Source: Methyloceanibacter superfactus (GTDB lineage Bacteria; Pseudomonadota; Alphaproteobacteria; Rhizobiales; Methyloligellaceae). Taken from it: a stretch of DNA of 64,000 nt. The stretch covers positions 24,193 through 88,192 of the forward strand of contig NZ_LPWF01000036.1 in assembly GCF_001723305.1 (NCBI RefSeq), given 5' to 3'. Numbering within the stretch: position 1 is the first letter of the stretch; every line of letters begins with the position of its first letter. The notes under the pieces are model-generated. The model was given only the letters and a program-made list of their open reading frames with translations. It was not told where the DNA came from and ran no database searches. The position numbers and the translations under genes are program-made. This document shows positions 8,882 to 16,077 of this stretch, in pieces.

Positions 8882-8981
8882 TTGATGGTTAACCCTGGGA
8901 ATTGGTGTAGCTTGTATTGCTTGCCGACTCTGGCCGTCTCAGCTAAGCCAGCCACTCTCGGTGGAAAAGGACAGAGGCAAA

Positions 8982-9335
8982 ATGGCGGATGCTCCCCCAC
9001 GGGTCCGCTTCTACTATCTTAAGAGCACCCAATTTCGGGCAATCCACGTCGACGGTGCAATCGGCGGGATCACCCCACGTGGACTTATACACGCCTCGGT
9101 CTATAGCGAGCGTCCAGCGATTCCGCAGTCACAGGAGCATGAGGTGGCGCCGGAAGGTCGCCTACTTGATCCAATTGACACGGAAGGAAAGCTTGGCATC
9201 GTGCGTGAACTTGACGTGGATTTGATCATGTCCAAGCAAGCTGCGGCAGAATTGCGCGATTGGCTCACGAAGAGAATAGAGGAACTTGACGAGATACAGA
9301 AGAAATCAAAAGGCGCCGGGGGGAAGACAGCATGA
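8982..9335 (+). CDS. cargo operon gene 1, DUF3467-like small protein
   Basis: ATG 8982 is chosen because of the AGAGG 5 nt upstream; a GTG at 8961 would add 7 residues. The product is 117 residues. The beta-rich N-terminal half (RVRFYYLKSTQFRAIHVDG, AIGGITPRGLIHASVYSERP, AIPQ) is followed by a strand (VRELDVDLIMSKQAAAELRD) and a helix (WLTKRIEELDEIQKK). This layout recalls DUF3467-type proteins, with strands and then a helix after an 'I/V-M-S/T-x-x-A-x-x-L' turn, but the match is only by eye. Its stop overlaps the next start by 4 bp (ATGA), implying coupled translation. Function unknown. Confidence 0.6.
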   Translation: MADAPPRVRFYYLKSTQFRAIHVDGAIGGITPRGLIHASVYSERPAIPQSQEHEVAPEGRLLDPIDTEGKLGIVRELDVDLIMSKQAAAELRDWLTKRIEELDEIQKKSKGAGGKTA

Positions 9336-9799
9336 ATATTGATGCCGATATGATACACCTGCTGACGAATTACCCGACTGCACAGCAATACTGTGCCTCT
9401 CCAGAGCAGGAGTGGGTACCTGACCGGTCGCTCTTGATAAGACCCATAGTCACGGAATATCAGCCAGACTACTTGTCACCCGCACTCGATCATGATCGGC
9501 GGCTGTTTTTTGACGCGTGGGTGTCCGAATGGCTGGCCGACACAGAATGGCAATCGTCTCTCGGCCTCATAACGAGGCACCCCAGATACAATGACATAAA
9601 GGGCCTAGGCCAGATCGCCATTCGCTTCATTCTAGATCGTATGAGCCGTGGAGAAATCGAGGTTCATTGGTTTCCACTTCTCCACGATTTAAGTGGGGGA
9701 GCAGATCCGGTACCACCGGCTAGCCGAGGCGTAGTGCCGGAAATGACTACCGCTTGGCTAACGTGGGGTGAACAGGCCGGGTTTACCCATGCTGCATGA
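9332..9799 (+). CDS. cargo operon gene 2, unknown protein
   Basis: This is a 155-residue soluble protein whose ATG overlaps the previous stop and whose stop overlaps the next start, both as ATGA. It is rich in tryptophan and acidic residues (FFDAWVSEWLADTEW, then VPEMTTAWLTWGEQAG). The central region (YNDIKGLGQIAIRFILDRM) looks helical, and HWFPLLHDLSG could be a short beta hairpin. I recognise no family. Sandwiched between genes 1 and 3, it is probably made in fixed ratio with them and could form a complex. Confidence 0.6.
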   Translation: MNIDADMIHLLTNYPTAQQYCASPEQEWVPDRSLLIRPIVTEYQPDYLSPALDHDRRLFFDAWVSEWLADTEWQSSLGLITRHPRYNDIKGLGQIAIRFILDRMSRGEIEVHWFPLLHDLSGGADPVPPASRGVVPEMTTAWLTWGEQAGFTHAA

Positions 9800-10278
9800 C
9801 GCCGATGCATCCAAACGCCGTTGAAGGCGTCAGTTTCTTTCCTACGAGCAACGCTGATCCAAATTACAATTGTTTGGCTTGGGCAGTGTGGCGCAACAAT
9901 CGTGTTATTTGGCCAGACGAAAAGAACCAGTGGGGATGGCCGCTCGATCTGCCTCGTGAAGAGACGGTCGACTCATTTCGCCGGTTTTTCATTCGAGCCG
10001 GCTTCGAAGACTGTCCATCAGGCGAGCTCGAGATGGGGCTCGAGAAGGTCGCCATCTACACGATGATGGATATCGTCACGCACGTTTCTCGTCAGTTGCC
10101 GAGTGGTCGATGGACCAGCAAAATGGCGAGTGCGTTGGACGCTGAGCATACTTCACCTGAAACACTCTGTGGTGACGGATATTGGCAAGTCGCGCTCTAC
10201 ATGCGGCGCGTAGCAACAGGCAATCCCCCAGAGTTGCCGCCCTTGGATCCGCCCCCGCCACTCATACTTCTACCCTGA
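9796..10278 (+). CDS. cargo operon gene 3, DUF7689-like Cys/His protein
   Basis: This is a 160-residue protein starting at ATG 9796, inside the previous stop. It shows the DUF7689-type pattern: an N-terminal YNCLAWAVW, a central AGFEDCPSGELEMGLEKVAI, then YTMMDIVTHVSRQLPSGRW followed by TSK, and a late ALYMRR. The invariant-looking Cys at the start of a helix (NCLAWA), with a His in THVSRQL about 65 residues later, is the arrangement of papain-like/NlpC-type cysteine enzymes. Hydrolase or transferase activity is therefore possible, but this is inference; no activity is established as far as I know. The proline-rich tail (PPELPPLDPPPP) is probably flexible. Confidence 0.65.
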   Translation: MTPMHPNAVEGVSFFPTSNADPNYNCLAWAVWRNNRVIWPDEKNQWGWPLDLPREETVDSFRRFFIRAGFEDCPSGELEMGLEKVAIYTMMDIVTHVSRQLPSGRWTSKMASALDAEHTSPETLCGDGYWQVALYMRRVATGNPPELPPLDPPPPLILLP

Positions 10279-10374
10279 AGCCGATTGGCGCCTTCGCCGT
10301 ACAACATGGCGTACATGTAGAGCTGCCAACAGCGAACTGATTGGTCGAGACGGCCTATAATCCTATGATTTTAT

Positions 10375-10420
10375 TGGCTCCCCGGGCCGGACTCGAACCA
10401 GCGACCCAGCGGTTAACAGG
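10375..10420 (-). repeat. 3' fragment of a tRNA-Asn-like gene (att relic)
   Basis: Read on the minus strand, this starts at an anticodon loop (CTGTTAACC, anticodon GTT) and runs through a correct T arm (GCTGG TTCGAGT CCGGC) to an acceptor strand and CCA. The 5' half of the tRNA is missing: the bases before the loop do not pair with the CCGCT stem. A break exactly at the anticodon loop is the crossover site used by many tRNA-targeting integrases. It is therefore best read as an attachment-site remnant from a different element or host, and not as a working tRNA. Confidence 0.7.
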
Positions 10421-10525
10421 CAATAGCCGGACAGCAAGAACCCTGAAAAAGATGTGGGTAGAAGTGTGTGTAGAAACGGAGAGCAACAAAAAATAATAAT
10501 AATCAGAGTATGTTAAAGTACACAA

Positions 10526-10614
10526 TGGCGGAGGGGGTGGATTCGAACCCACGAGACGCTCGCGCGCCTGCCGGTTTTCAAGACCGGTGCCTTCAACCAC
10601 TCGGCCACCCCTCC
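10526..10614 (-). tRNA. tRNA-Ser(TGA)
   Basis: On the minus strand an 89-nt class II tRNA starts GGAGGGGTGGCCGAGTGG. It has anticodon loop CTTGAAA (anticodon TGA), a long variable arm, T loop GTTCGAATCC and encoded CCA. The last 15 bases are duplicated at 1907-1921, so the element integrated here and restored the 3' end. The gene appears intact, and its own promoter side (above 10614) is outside the element. Confidence 0.95.
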
Positions 10615-10694
10615 TGATTGATACGCGGCCAAAGTCCGGCCGACGCTTTGGGAGCCATAGACCGTTGTCTATGCCGCCCCGGGTATAGATCGGC

Positions 10695-11444
10695 CTACTG
10701 GGCGGCTGGCCGCGGCTTCCACTCGCTCACCAGTTTCTGCGCCGCGGCGATCTGCTCCGGGCTCATTTGAGAGGCGGCACGATCACGATTCTTGACGGCG
10801 TCCTTGCTGCCTTTCGGTTGATCCGGGTTCGAAGACTGCGCGGCTGCGAGACTGAACCATACGAGCGCCTGAACGTAGTCCTGCGGTACGCCCTTGCCGC
10901 TGGCGTACATGACGCCGAGATTGTTTTGGGCTTCCGCGTCTCCTTGCTCGGCCGCAAGTTGGAACCACTTCACCGCCTCGTTGTCATCGGGGAAGACCCC
11001 GTTCCCTTGCAAGTAGATGTTGCCGACGATGGTCTGCGCCTTGGGCGCGCCTTGCTCCGCGGCGAGGCGATACCACTTCAGCGCTTGAGGGTAATCGCGC
11101 TGAACGCCTTGGCCCTCGAAATACATGACGCCGACCAGCATTTGCGCCGGCACAGAGCCACGCTCCGCGATCGGCTCGAGCAAGCGCAGAGCCGTCGCAT
11201 AGTCACCGCTCTTGTAAGCGGCCGTGCCTTCCTCGAACGCCTGGTTGGCCTCAGTTGCTCTCTCGGCCTCGGCGGCCTTCTCGGCCTCGGCGGCCTTCTC
11301 GACCTCAAGCGTCTTCTCGATCTCGATGGTCTGCTCGGCCCCGGGTGCCTTCTCGGCCTCGGCTGCCTTCTCGTCGGACGCGTCGTCCGCGTCGCAGCCG
11401 GTCAAGATCAAGGCGAGAACCATGCCGGCAAGGATGCGGCGCAT
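10695..11444 (-). CDS. Sel1-repeat lipoprotein
   Basis: The start is ATG at 11444 (MRRILAG), supported by GGAAGGGA upstream; the upstream in-frame start lacks this. The product is 249 residues. It has a lipoprotein signal with lipobox LILTG-C, then an EKAxEAEK-type charged repeat stretch (about residues 27-70), and then four Sel1/TPR-like repeats. Repeat motifs include AQMLVGVMYFEGQGVQRDY, AQTIVGNIYLQGNGV and AQNNLGVMYASGKGVPQDY. Sel1 repeats bind proteins or glycans, and family members often act in envelope stress or secretion. It presumably sits in a periplasm-facing membrane leaflet. The charged repeat may be a coiled-coil spacer and is recombination-prone. Confidence 0.85.
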   Translation of the reverse strand: MRRILAGMVLALILTGCDADDASDEKAAEAEKAPGAEQTIEIEKTLEVEKAAEAEKAAEAERATEANQAFEEGTAAYKSGDYATALRLLEPIAERGSVPAQMLVGVMYFEGQGVQRDYPQALKWYRLAAEQGAPKAQTIVGNIYLQGNGVFPDDNEAVKWFQLAAEQGDAEAQNNLGVMYASGKGVPQDYVQALVWFSLAAAQSSNPDQPKGSKDAVKNRDRAASQMSPEQIAAAQKLVSEWKPRPAAQ

Positions 11445-11567
11445 TGTCGAACTCCCTTCCAAATGTGGGCCCGAGCCCTCGACGTCCGAGGCCTGGCGGG
11501 AAACCTGCTCTTAGGCTCTGCCCATTATCTGCTTGTCTTTGGGCATCCTGACGATCCTTCATAGGCC

Positions 11568-12476
11568 ATGGACAGCAAGCCGGATACAGCCTCAATCGGC
11601 GCCACGCGTCCCTACACCACTCCCCTTAAGGGATGGTGGCAAATCGTGCAAAGGGTGGGGCAGAAGATTGGCAGCGACAATCTTTCCGTGGTTTCCGCGG
11701 GCTGCGCCTTCTACGCCATGTTTGCCATTTTCCCGGCGCTGACCGCCTCGATCTCGCTGTTCGGCCTCACCACCGATCCGGCGAGCGTGGAGCCGCGATT
11801 CGGCATGCTCGCGACCGTGCTGCCGGCTCAGGCCTATGACATCGTCATCGGCGAAATCCACCGGATCGCGCAGACCTCGGATAAGACGCTGGGCTGGAGC
11901 TTTGGGCTTAGCCTCGCCATCGCGCTGTGGAGCGCCAATCTCGGCACGCAAGCCATGTTCTCCGCGCTGACGATCGCCTTTGGCGAACCCGAGCACCGCA
12001 GCCTGTTGCGGTATCATTTGACCGCCTTCGGCTACACCCTCATCGGCATTCTCGGCGGCGTGGCGATGCTCTTCGCCATCGTCTATGTGCCCATCCTGTT
12101 TGCCGATACCGGCCACTCCGTTGCCTATGCGACGATCGTGAAGATCGGGCGCTGGCCTTTCCTCGCATTTCTCGTGATGTCTCTGCTCGCCCTGATCTAT
12201 CGCTTCGGTCCGAGCCGCCGCCAGGGGGCGGAATGGCGATGGGTCAGCGTCGGGGCGATCTTCGCCACGGCCGTATGGCTGGTCGCGTCTCTCGGCTTTT
12301 CCTACTACGTCTCCAACTTCTCTCACTACGACCGCATGTACGGCTCTCTCGGCGCGGTGATCATCCTGATGTTTTGGCTCTACCTCTCGTTCTTCATCGT
12401 GCTGGTGGGAGCGGAGATCAACGCCGTGCTCGAATTGGAGAAGGGAGATCCGAAGGGTCGGCCTGTCGCAGGTTAA
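11568..12476 (+). CDS. YihY/virulence factor BrkB family inner-membrane protein
   Basis: This is a 302-residue protein with six predicted transmembrane helices. Family landmarks include NLSVVSAGCAFYAMFAIFPA near residue 40, LSLAIALWSANLGTQAMFSA near 120, SRRQGAEWRWVSVGAIFATA near 220, and the closing FSHYDRMYGSLGAVIILMFW, then LYLSFFIVLVGAEINAVLE. The family was once called RNase BN by error; its transport or envelope role is still unsettled. It is preceded by the divergent Sel1 lipoprotein and faces terC convergently. Start ATG 11568 fits the family's cytosolic N-terminus. Confidence 0.9.
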   Translation: MDSKPDTASIGATRPYTTPLKGWWQIVQRVGQKIGSDNLSVVSAGCAFYAMFAIFPALTASISLFGLTTDPASVEPRFGMLATVLPAQAYDIVIGEIHRIAQTSDKTLGWSFGLSLAIALWSANLGTQAMFSALTIAFGEPEHRSLLRYHLTAFGYTLIGILGGVAMLFAIVYVPILFADTGHSVAYATIVKIGRWPFLAFLVMSLLALIYRFGPSRRQGAEWRWVSVGAIFATAVWLVASLGFSYYVSNFSHYDRMYGSLGAVIILMFWLYLSFFIVLVGAEINAVLELEKGDPKGRPVAG

Positions 12477-12536
12477 GGTGACCCGTGGAGTCGCGGCCAA
12501 GCAGCCTGGTCTAACGACCGCGGGCCGGGCTTGGCG

Positions 12537-13235
12537 CTAAGCCTGATCCGGCGCGCTGCGTCTGAGCCATCGTCGCCGGACGAGCCCCGCGCTCAACACC
12601 AACACGGCTCCGAACGTCGCCCCCACCAAGCCGACGGTGTGGGCGGAGGCGGGATCGAGATGTCCCAGAACCAGCGGATCCTTGGCGATGATCTCGCCGG
12701 CGATCCACCCGAGGAGCGCCGCGCCGGCCCACACGATGATGGGGTAGCGCTCGAGCAGCGCCATGACGATGGCCGCGCCGGCCATGATGAGCGGGATGCT
12801 GACGGCCAATCCGAACATCAGGAGCGCATAATTGCCGCGCGACGCCATGGCGATGGCGATGACATTGTCGAGGCTCATCACCGCGTCGGCGATGGCGATG
12901 ATCTTGACCGCATGCCAGAGATTGTTGACCGGCTCGATATTGGCGCCCTCATTCTCTTCCTCGCCGCCGAGCAGCTTGATGGCGATCCAAATAAGGAGAA
13001 GGCCGCCGATCAGCTTCACGAACGGCATGGTCATGAGCGTCGTCACCAAACCGGTGAAGATGACGCGCAGGCCGATGGCGACGAGAGTTCCGAGCGCGAT
13101 GCCCCAGGCCCGCTGGCTGGGAGGGAGCTTGCGGCAAGCGAGCGCGATGACGACAGCGTTGTCGCCCGACAACAGAAGGTCGATCCAGATAATCTGTAAA
13201 ACGGCGAGCCAAAAACCTGGATCGTCGACAGTCAT
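12537..13235 (-). CDS. TerC/YjbE family integral membrane protein
   Basis: The start is ATG 13235 (MTVDDPGFWLAVLQIIWIDL); the longer ORF would translate structured leader. The product is 232 residues, with seven hydrophobic helices and the TerC signature acidic residues in membranes: DLLLSGDNAVVIALA near the start and IADAVMSLDNVIAIA in the middle. The cytosolic loop GGEEENEGANIEP separates the halves. Family members export Mn2+ or act in metal stress and in metalation of secreted enzymes. Its long structured leader is described separately. Confidence 0.9.
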   Translation of the reverse strand: MTVDDPGFWLAVLQIIWIDLLLSGDNAVVIALACRKLPPSQRAWGIALGTLVAIGLRVIFTGLVTTLMTMPFVKLIGGLLLIWIAIKLLGGEEENEGANIEPVNNLWHAVKIIAIADAVMSLDNVIAIAMASRGNYALLMFGLAVSIPLIMAGAAIVMALLERYPIIVWAGAALLGWIAGEIIAKDPLVLGHLDPASAHTVGLVGATFGAVLVLSAGLVRRRWLRRSAPDQA

Positions 13236-13340
13236 GCTGCTGCTTACCCCCTGCGGCCACGGGACCGGCCGGTCCCCATACGCCCAGCCGAAGCCCTTAC
13301 CCTTTGCCGTGAAAAACGGCAAAGGCAAGACAAGATATAT
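13236..13340 (-). promoter_or_regulatory. structured leader upstream of terC
   Basis: This lies directly upstream of the terC start on the minus strand. It contains a perfect 10-bp inverted repeat (CCTTTGCCGT 13301-13310 against ACGGCAAAGG 13316-13325, 5-nt loop) and a 16-bp perfect palindrome GGGACCGGCCGGTCCC (13261-13276). TerC genes are a frequent target of the yybP-ykoY Mn2+ riboswitch, but I could not match its conserved core here. The function of the leader is open. Confidence 0.45.
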
Positions 13341-13500
13341 AGGTGCTCAAAGGCCGGTTTGAAGATCAGGGAAACGGCCTGGACGGCCCATAGCGGGAGT
13401 TTCCGTCGAGGACAAGTCCTCGCGGATCGCTTATGCTTTTGCTGTCAGTCAGACGAATCGGGCCCGCGGGCCCTTTTACGGGAGGGAACCCTTGCCAGCC

Positions 13501-13641
13501 ATGGATCCAGTTCTGCTGAACCCGCTCATCGCATTGATCGCCGGTATTCTCATCTTGCTGATGCCGCGCATCTTGAATTACGTCGTGGCGATCTATCTCA
13601 TCGCCATTGGTATCATTGGACTTGCGCATCACTTCCAATAG
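13501..13641 (+). CDS. DUF3096-like small hydrophobic protein
   Basis: This 46-residue ORF starts at ATG 13501 (MDPVLLNPLIALIAGILILL) and ends at TAG 13641, with GGGAGGG about 10 nt upstream. Nearly the whole peptide is hydrophobic (two short membrane helices, LNPLIALIAGILILLMP and LNYVVAIYLIAIGIIGLA) with a -HHFQ end, the usual pattern of DUF3096 proteins. The family has no known function; small size and membrane location suggest a subunit or stress role, as inference only. Confidence 0.75.
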   Translation: MDPVLLNPLIALIAGILILLMPRILNYVVAIYLIAIGIIGLAHHFQ

Positions 13642-13969
13642 TCCGCTGGCTTTTTCCTATCGGGGCGCAAGGTAAATGCATGCGGTTGCTGCGGCAGCCC
13701 ACCGCATCTGTGCGGCGTGCCAAAGGAAACCTAGAACCGTATCTTCCAATGCCTTATAGTTCGGTGGTCACGCATCAGGGGAGCGACCCCCGGCGCGGGG
13801 GACCGATCCTTCAGGGCGTTCGAGGCAGCAGGTCGAAAGCCAAGAGGCTGACGGCCTCGGGCTTTAGGCCGTGCGTGCTTCTTAGAGACCGCGACAAGAC
13901 GGGGTTACCAAGGGTGTGAATAAACAAGGCAGTCAAGCCGAGCGGCGCGCCAAGAAGAGTGAGAGTTCC
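13642..13969 (+). other. 328-bp intergenic stretch with GC-rich hairpins
   Basis: No convincing gene is seen. Two stems stand out: CCCCCG (13787-13792) with CGGGGG (13796-13801), and ACGGCC (13851-13856) with GGCCGT (13867-13872). They probably belong to the leader of the following gene or end the DUF3096 transcript. An in-frame upstream start at 13916 for the next gene lacks a ribosome-binding site. Confidence 0.4.
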
Positions 13970-14983
13970 ATGTTGGGATTCCGGTCGAGACACCTGATCG
14001 GCCTTGCAGCGATGCTTATGGTGCTCGCCGCCTTCGGGGCGCATGCTGGCTTTTGTCCGGATCCTGCGCTGAAGAGCGGCGCCGCCGCCGCGCGTCCCCT
14101 GGTCCTCGCCGGGGCCAAGACCGAGCCGCAGCAGACGGCTTATGTGTGGTCGGCGACCCGGATGGAGTCGGGGCTTCGCCTGCGTGGCGTGGCGCCTTCC
14201 GAGGAAGACCGCCGCACCATGCTCGGCATGGTGAAGGCGAACTTCCCGGATCTCGTGGTCGAGGATCGCCTGCGGATCGTCGAAGGCGGTCCGCCGCGAG
14301 AGCAGTGGCTCGGAGCGGTGAGCTTCGGGCTGCAGCAGCTTGCGCATCTGAAGCGCGGATCCGTGCGGTTGCTCAATGTCGGTCTCAGGGTTTCGGGCGA
14401 GGCGCGCAGCGCCGGCGACTATGTCGAGATCAAGAAAGCGCTTGCCGGTCCGCTGCCGACCGGTCTCGTCGTCAAGGGCGACAACGTGCGCCCGCCGATC
14501 GCCGATCCGTTCGTGTTCACCGCCGATCTTGGCACCAACGCGCTGAGCCTCGCCGGCAGCGTGCCGAGTGAGGACTCCCGCAAGCAACTGCGCGATCTGT
14601 CCCGCCAGATCTTCGAACGGCCGGGGCTGGACGATCGGCTTGAGGTTGCCTCCGGCGCACCGAAGAATTGGGACGAGGCTGTGACCGCCGCGCTGCGCGC
14701 GTTGAGCCGGCTGGAATCCGGCAAGGTCGCCATGTCCGGCCTCGCCGTCACCATCGAGGGTGTTGCGCCCGACAAGGGCACCGCCGTCGCCGTGTCCTAT
14801 CAGCTGCGGCGCGATCTGCCCAAGCTGTTCTCCACCTCGGAGAGCATCAAGTGGAAAGAGGCAAGCGCCTCGCGTGATGTGGCGGCGCAAGTTCTCCCGC
14901 GCATCAAGGAGTACGCGCGGACCAATGGCGGCAAGATGAAGCGCGAGCTGCCGCCCCTTCTGCCGCTGCTCGACACCCAGTAG
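13970..14983 (+). CDS. periplasmic protein with BON-like repeats
   Basis: ATG 13970 is preferred because it places a signal peptide at the N-terminus (HLIGLAAMLMVLAAFGAHAG). The product is about 337 residues. Three repeats share the pattern 'L.L.G..PSEE.R..L......FP...V.D.L.....P..W......L..L..L..G'; examples are GVAPSEEDRRTMLGMVKANF and GSVPSEDSRKQLRDLSRQIF. This is the BON/OmpA-N-terminal-like module of alphaproteobacterial envelope proteins, believed to bind phospholipid or peptidoglycan partners. No OmpA C-terminal peptidoglycan domain follows. The role is probably envelope homeostasis. Confidence 0.7.
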   Translation: MLGFRSRHLIGLAAMLMVLAAFGAHAGFCPDPALKSGAAAARPLVLAGAKTEPQQTAYVWSATRMESGLRLRGVAPSEEDRRTMLGMVKANFPDLVVEDRLRIVEGGPPREQWLGAVSFGLQQLAHLKRGSVRLLNVGLRVSGEARSAGDYVEIKKALAGPLPTGLVVKGDNVRPPIADPFVFTADLGTNALSLAGSVPSEDSRKQLRDLSRQIFERPGLDDRLEVASGAPKNWDEAVTAALRALSRLESGKVAMSGLAVTIEGVAPDKGTAVAVSYQLRRDLPKLFSTSESIKWKEASASRDVAAQVLPRIKEYARTNGGKMKRELPPLLPLLDTQ

Positions 14984-14994
14984 GCGCCTTCGAT

Positions 14995-15882
14995 CTAATC
15001 GTTGACCGCGAAGAAGGAGCCGATCGCCTCGACCGGCTCCTGCTCTTGCAGCACGGGCGCGTGGCCCTGCTCGGACACCGTCATGGCCCGCAAGTTGGGG
15101 TGCCGCTCCACCATCTCTTCCAGCGTCTCCGGGCTCAGCACGTCTGAGTGCTCGCCCCTGAGCACGAAGGCCGGGACTTGCCCCAGCGCGACGAATTGCG
15201 GCCATAGATCGGGCACCGGCCGGCTCAAATCGATGGTTCCCATGGCGCGGCTGAGCTTCCGGTCGTAGGACAGGACGAGGCGTCCCTTGCGCTCCTCGAA
15301 TACGCCGCGCGCCATGCTGTCCCACTGGCCGTCGGTGAAGTCGGGGAACCCGCGCCCATTGATCTCCCGCATGATCATCACCGCGTCGGCCCAGGTCTTG
15401 GGCACCGGCATGCGGCCCACATAGCTCACGATGCGCGCCAGCCCCCGGGTCTCGATGACCGGACCGATGTCGTTGAGCACCACCGCCCCCATGGCCGTCG
15501 GCCTGAGGCGCGCCATCATCATGGCGATAATCCCGCCGCGCGACGTGCCGACGATCCCGACCCGGTGCAGTCCGCGCACCGTCAGGAAGTCGATCGTGTC
15601 GAGGAGCTCGATATAGGGCACGTAGTTGCGCCAGTTGCTGTCGTGCTGCGACCGGCCGCGCCCCCGATAATCGAGGCAATAGACATTGCGGGGCTTCTCC
15701 GGATGTGTCGACAGATAGGTCGCCAGCGTATGAAAGTCGCTCGAGTTGCGGGTGAGGCCCGGCAAACAGATGACACTCCGGAACTTGTCATCCGGTGCGG
15801 GATAGTGGCGCGCGTAAAGTCTAAGGTCGTCGAACGACTCATAGAAGATGTCGCGCCACGGCTTGCTATCAAGCTCTGGCAT
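14995..15882 (-). CDS. alpha/beta-hydrolase fold protein
   Basis: The likely start is ATG 15882 (MPELDSKPWRDIFYESFDD), but the frame stays open upstream to 16263, in frame with the lytic transglycosylase C-terminus. From that ATG the product is 295 residues. The fold is seen in YARHYPAPD, then SVICLPGLTRNSSDFHTLA (oxyanion-hole region) and VYCLDYRGRGRS. The nucleophile elbow is GTSRGG, with HSDVLSP and QGHAPVL supplying the likely Asp and His. Catalytic residues look complete. The substrate is unknown; close relatives are annotated as lipases or esterases. The N-terminal boundary is the main uncertainty. Confidence 0.75.
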   Translation of the reverse strand: MPELDSKPWRDIFYESFDDLRLYARHYPAPDDKFRSVICLPGLTRNSSDFHTLATYLSTHPEKPRNVYCLDYRGRGRSQHDSNWRNYVPYIELLDTIDFLTVRGLHRVGIVGTSRGGIIAMMMARLRPTAMGAVVLNDIGPVIETRGLARIVSYVGRMPVPKTWADAVMIMREINGRGFPDFTDGQWDSMARGVFEERKGRLVLSYDRKLSRAMGTIDLSRPVPDLWPQFVALGQVPAFVLRGEHSDVLSPETLEEMVERHPNLRAMTVSEQGHAPVLQEQEPVEAIGSFFAVND

Positions 15883-16077
15883 TTTCAGTGCAGCAACCTT
15901 GGGAGCGTAGTTGGATCTGCGGATGCGCGCTTGCGGCGCACGGCCCGCAGTGTTGAGCATAGTTGATGGGGGAGCAAGCCTCGAAAAGTCAACCCGGAAC
16001 CCTGGTGGCGCCTCAAGGCGCTTGGCCACCGCCGACGCTGGGGCCGGGACGACGGATGCCGTTTCCGACGACGGCAC

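Larger units (their letters stand above)
1907..10540. mobile_element. 8.6-kb tRNA-Ser-integrated satellite-like element
   Basis: The element is bounded by a 15-bp direct repeat (1907-1921 and 10526-10540). The right copy is the 3' end of an intact tRNA-Ser(TGA) gene, the usual footprint of tyrosine-recombinase integration. Contents in order: P4-type integrase, DUF6499-like regulator, AlpA-like regulator, zinc-finger-like protein, winged-helix replication-initiator-like gene, small protein, HK97 major capsid protein, membrane protein on the opposite strand, small protein, and a three-gene coupled operon. No terminase, portal, prohead protease or tail gene is present, so it is not a complete prophage. 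The element is visibly more AT-rich than its flanks, most clearly over about 8.3-10.5 kb. It could be a phage satellite, a decayed prophage or a capsid-bearing genomic island. Confidence 0.8.

Noticed and set aside
13236..13340. yybP-ykoY Mn2+ riboswitch upstream of terC
   Set aside because: The conserved core could not be matched by eye, so only a structured leader is reported.
13811..15679. Long open frame of about 620 codons on the minus strand
   Set aside because: It is antisense to the BON-like gene and to a frame of the hydrolase. It is full of A/R/G low-complexity sequence, has no domain, and both overlapped genes show recognisable motifs.
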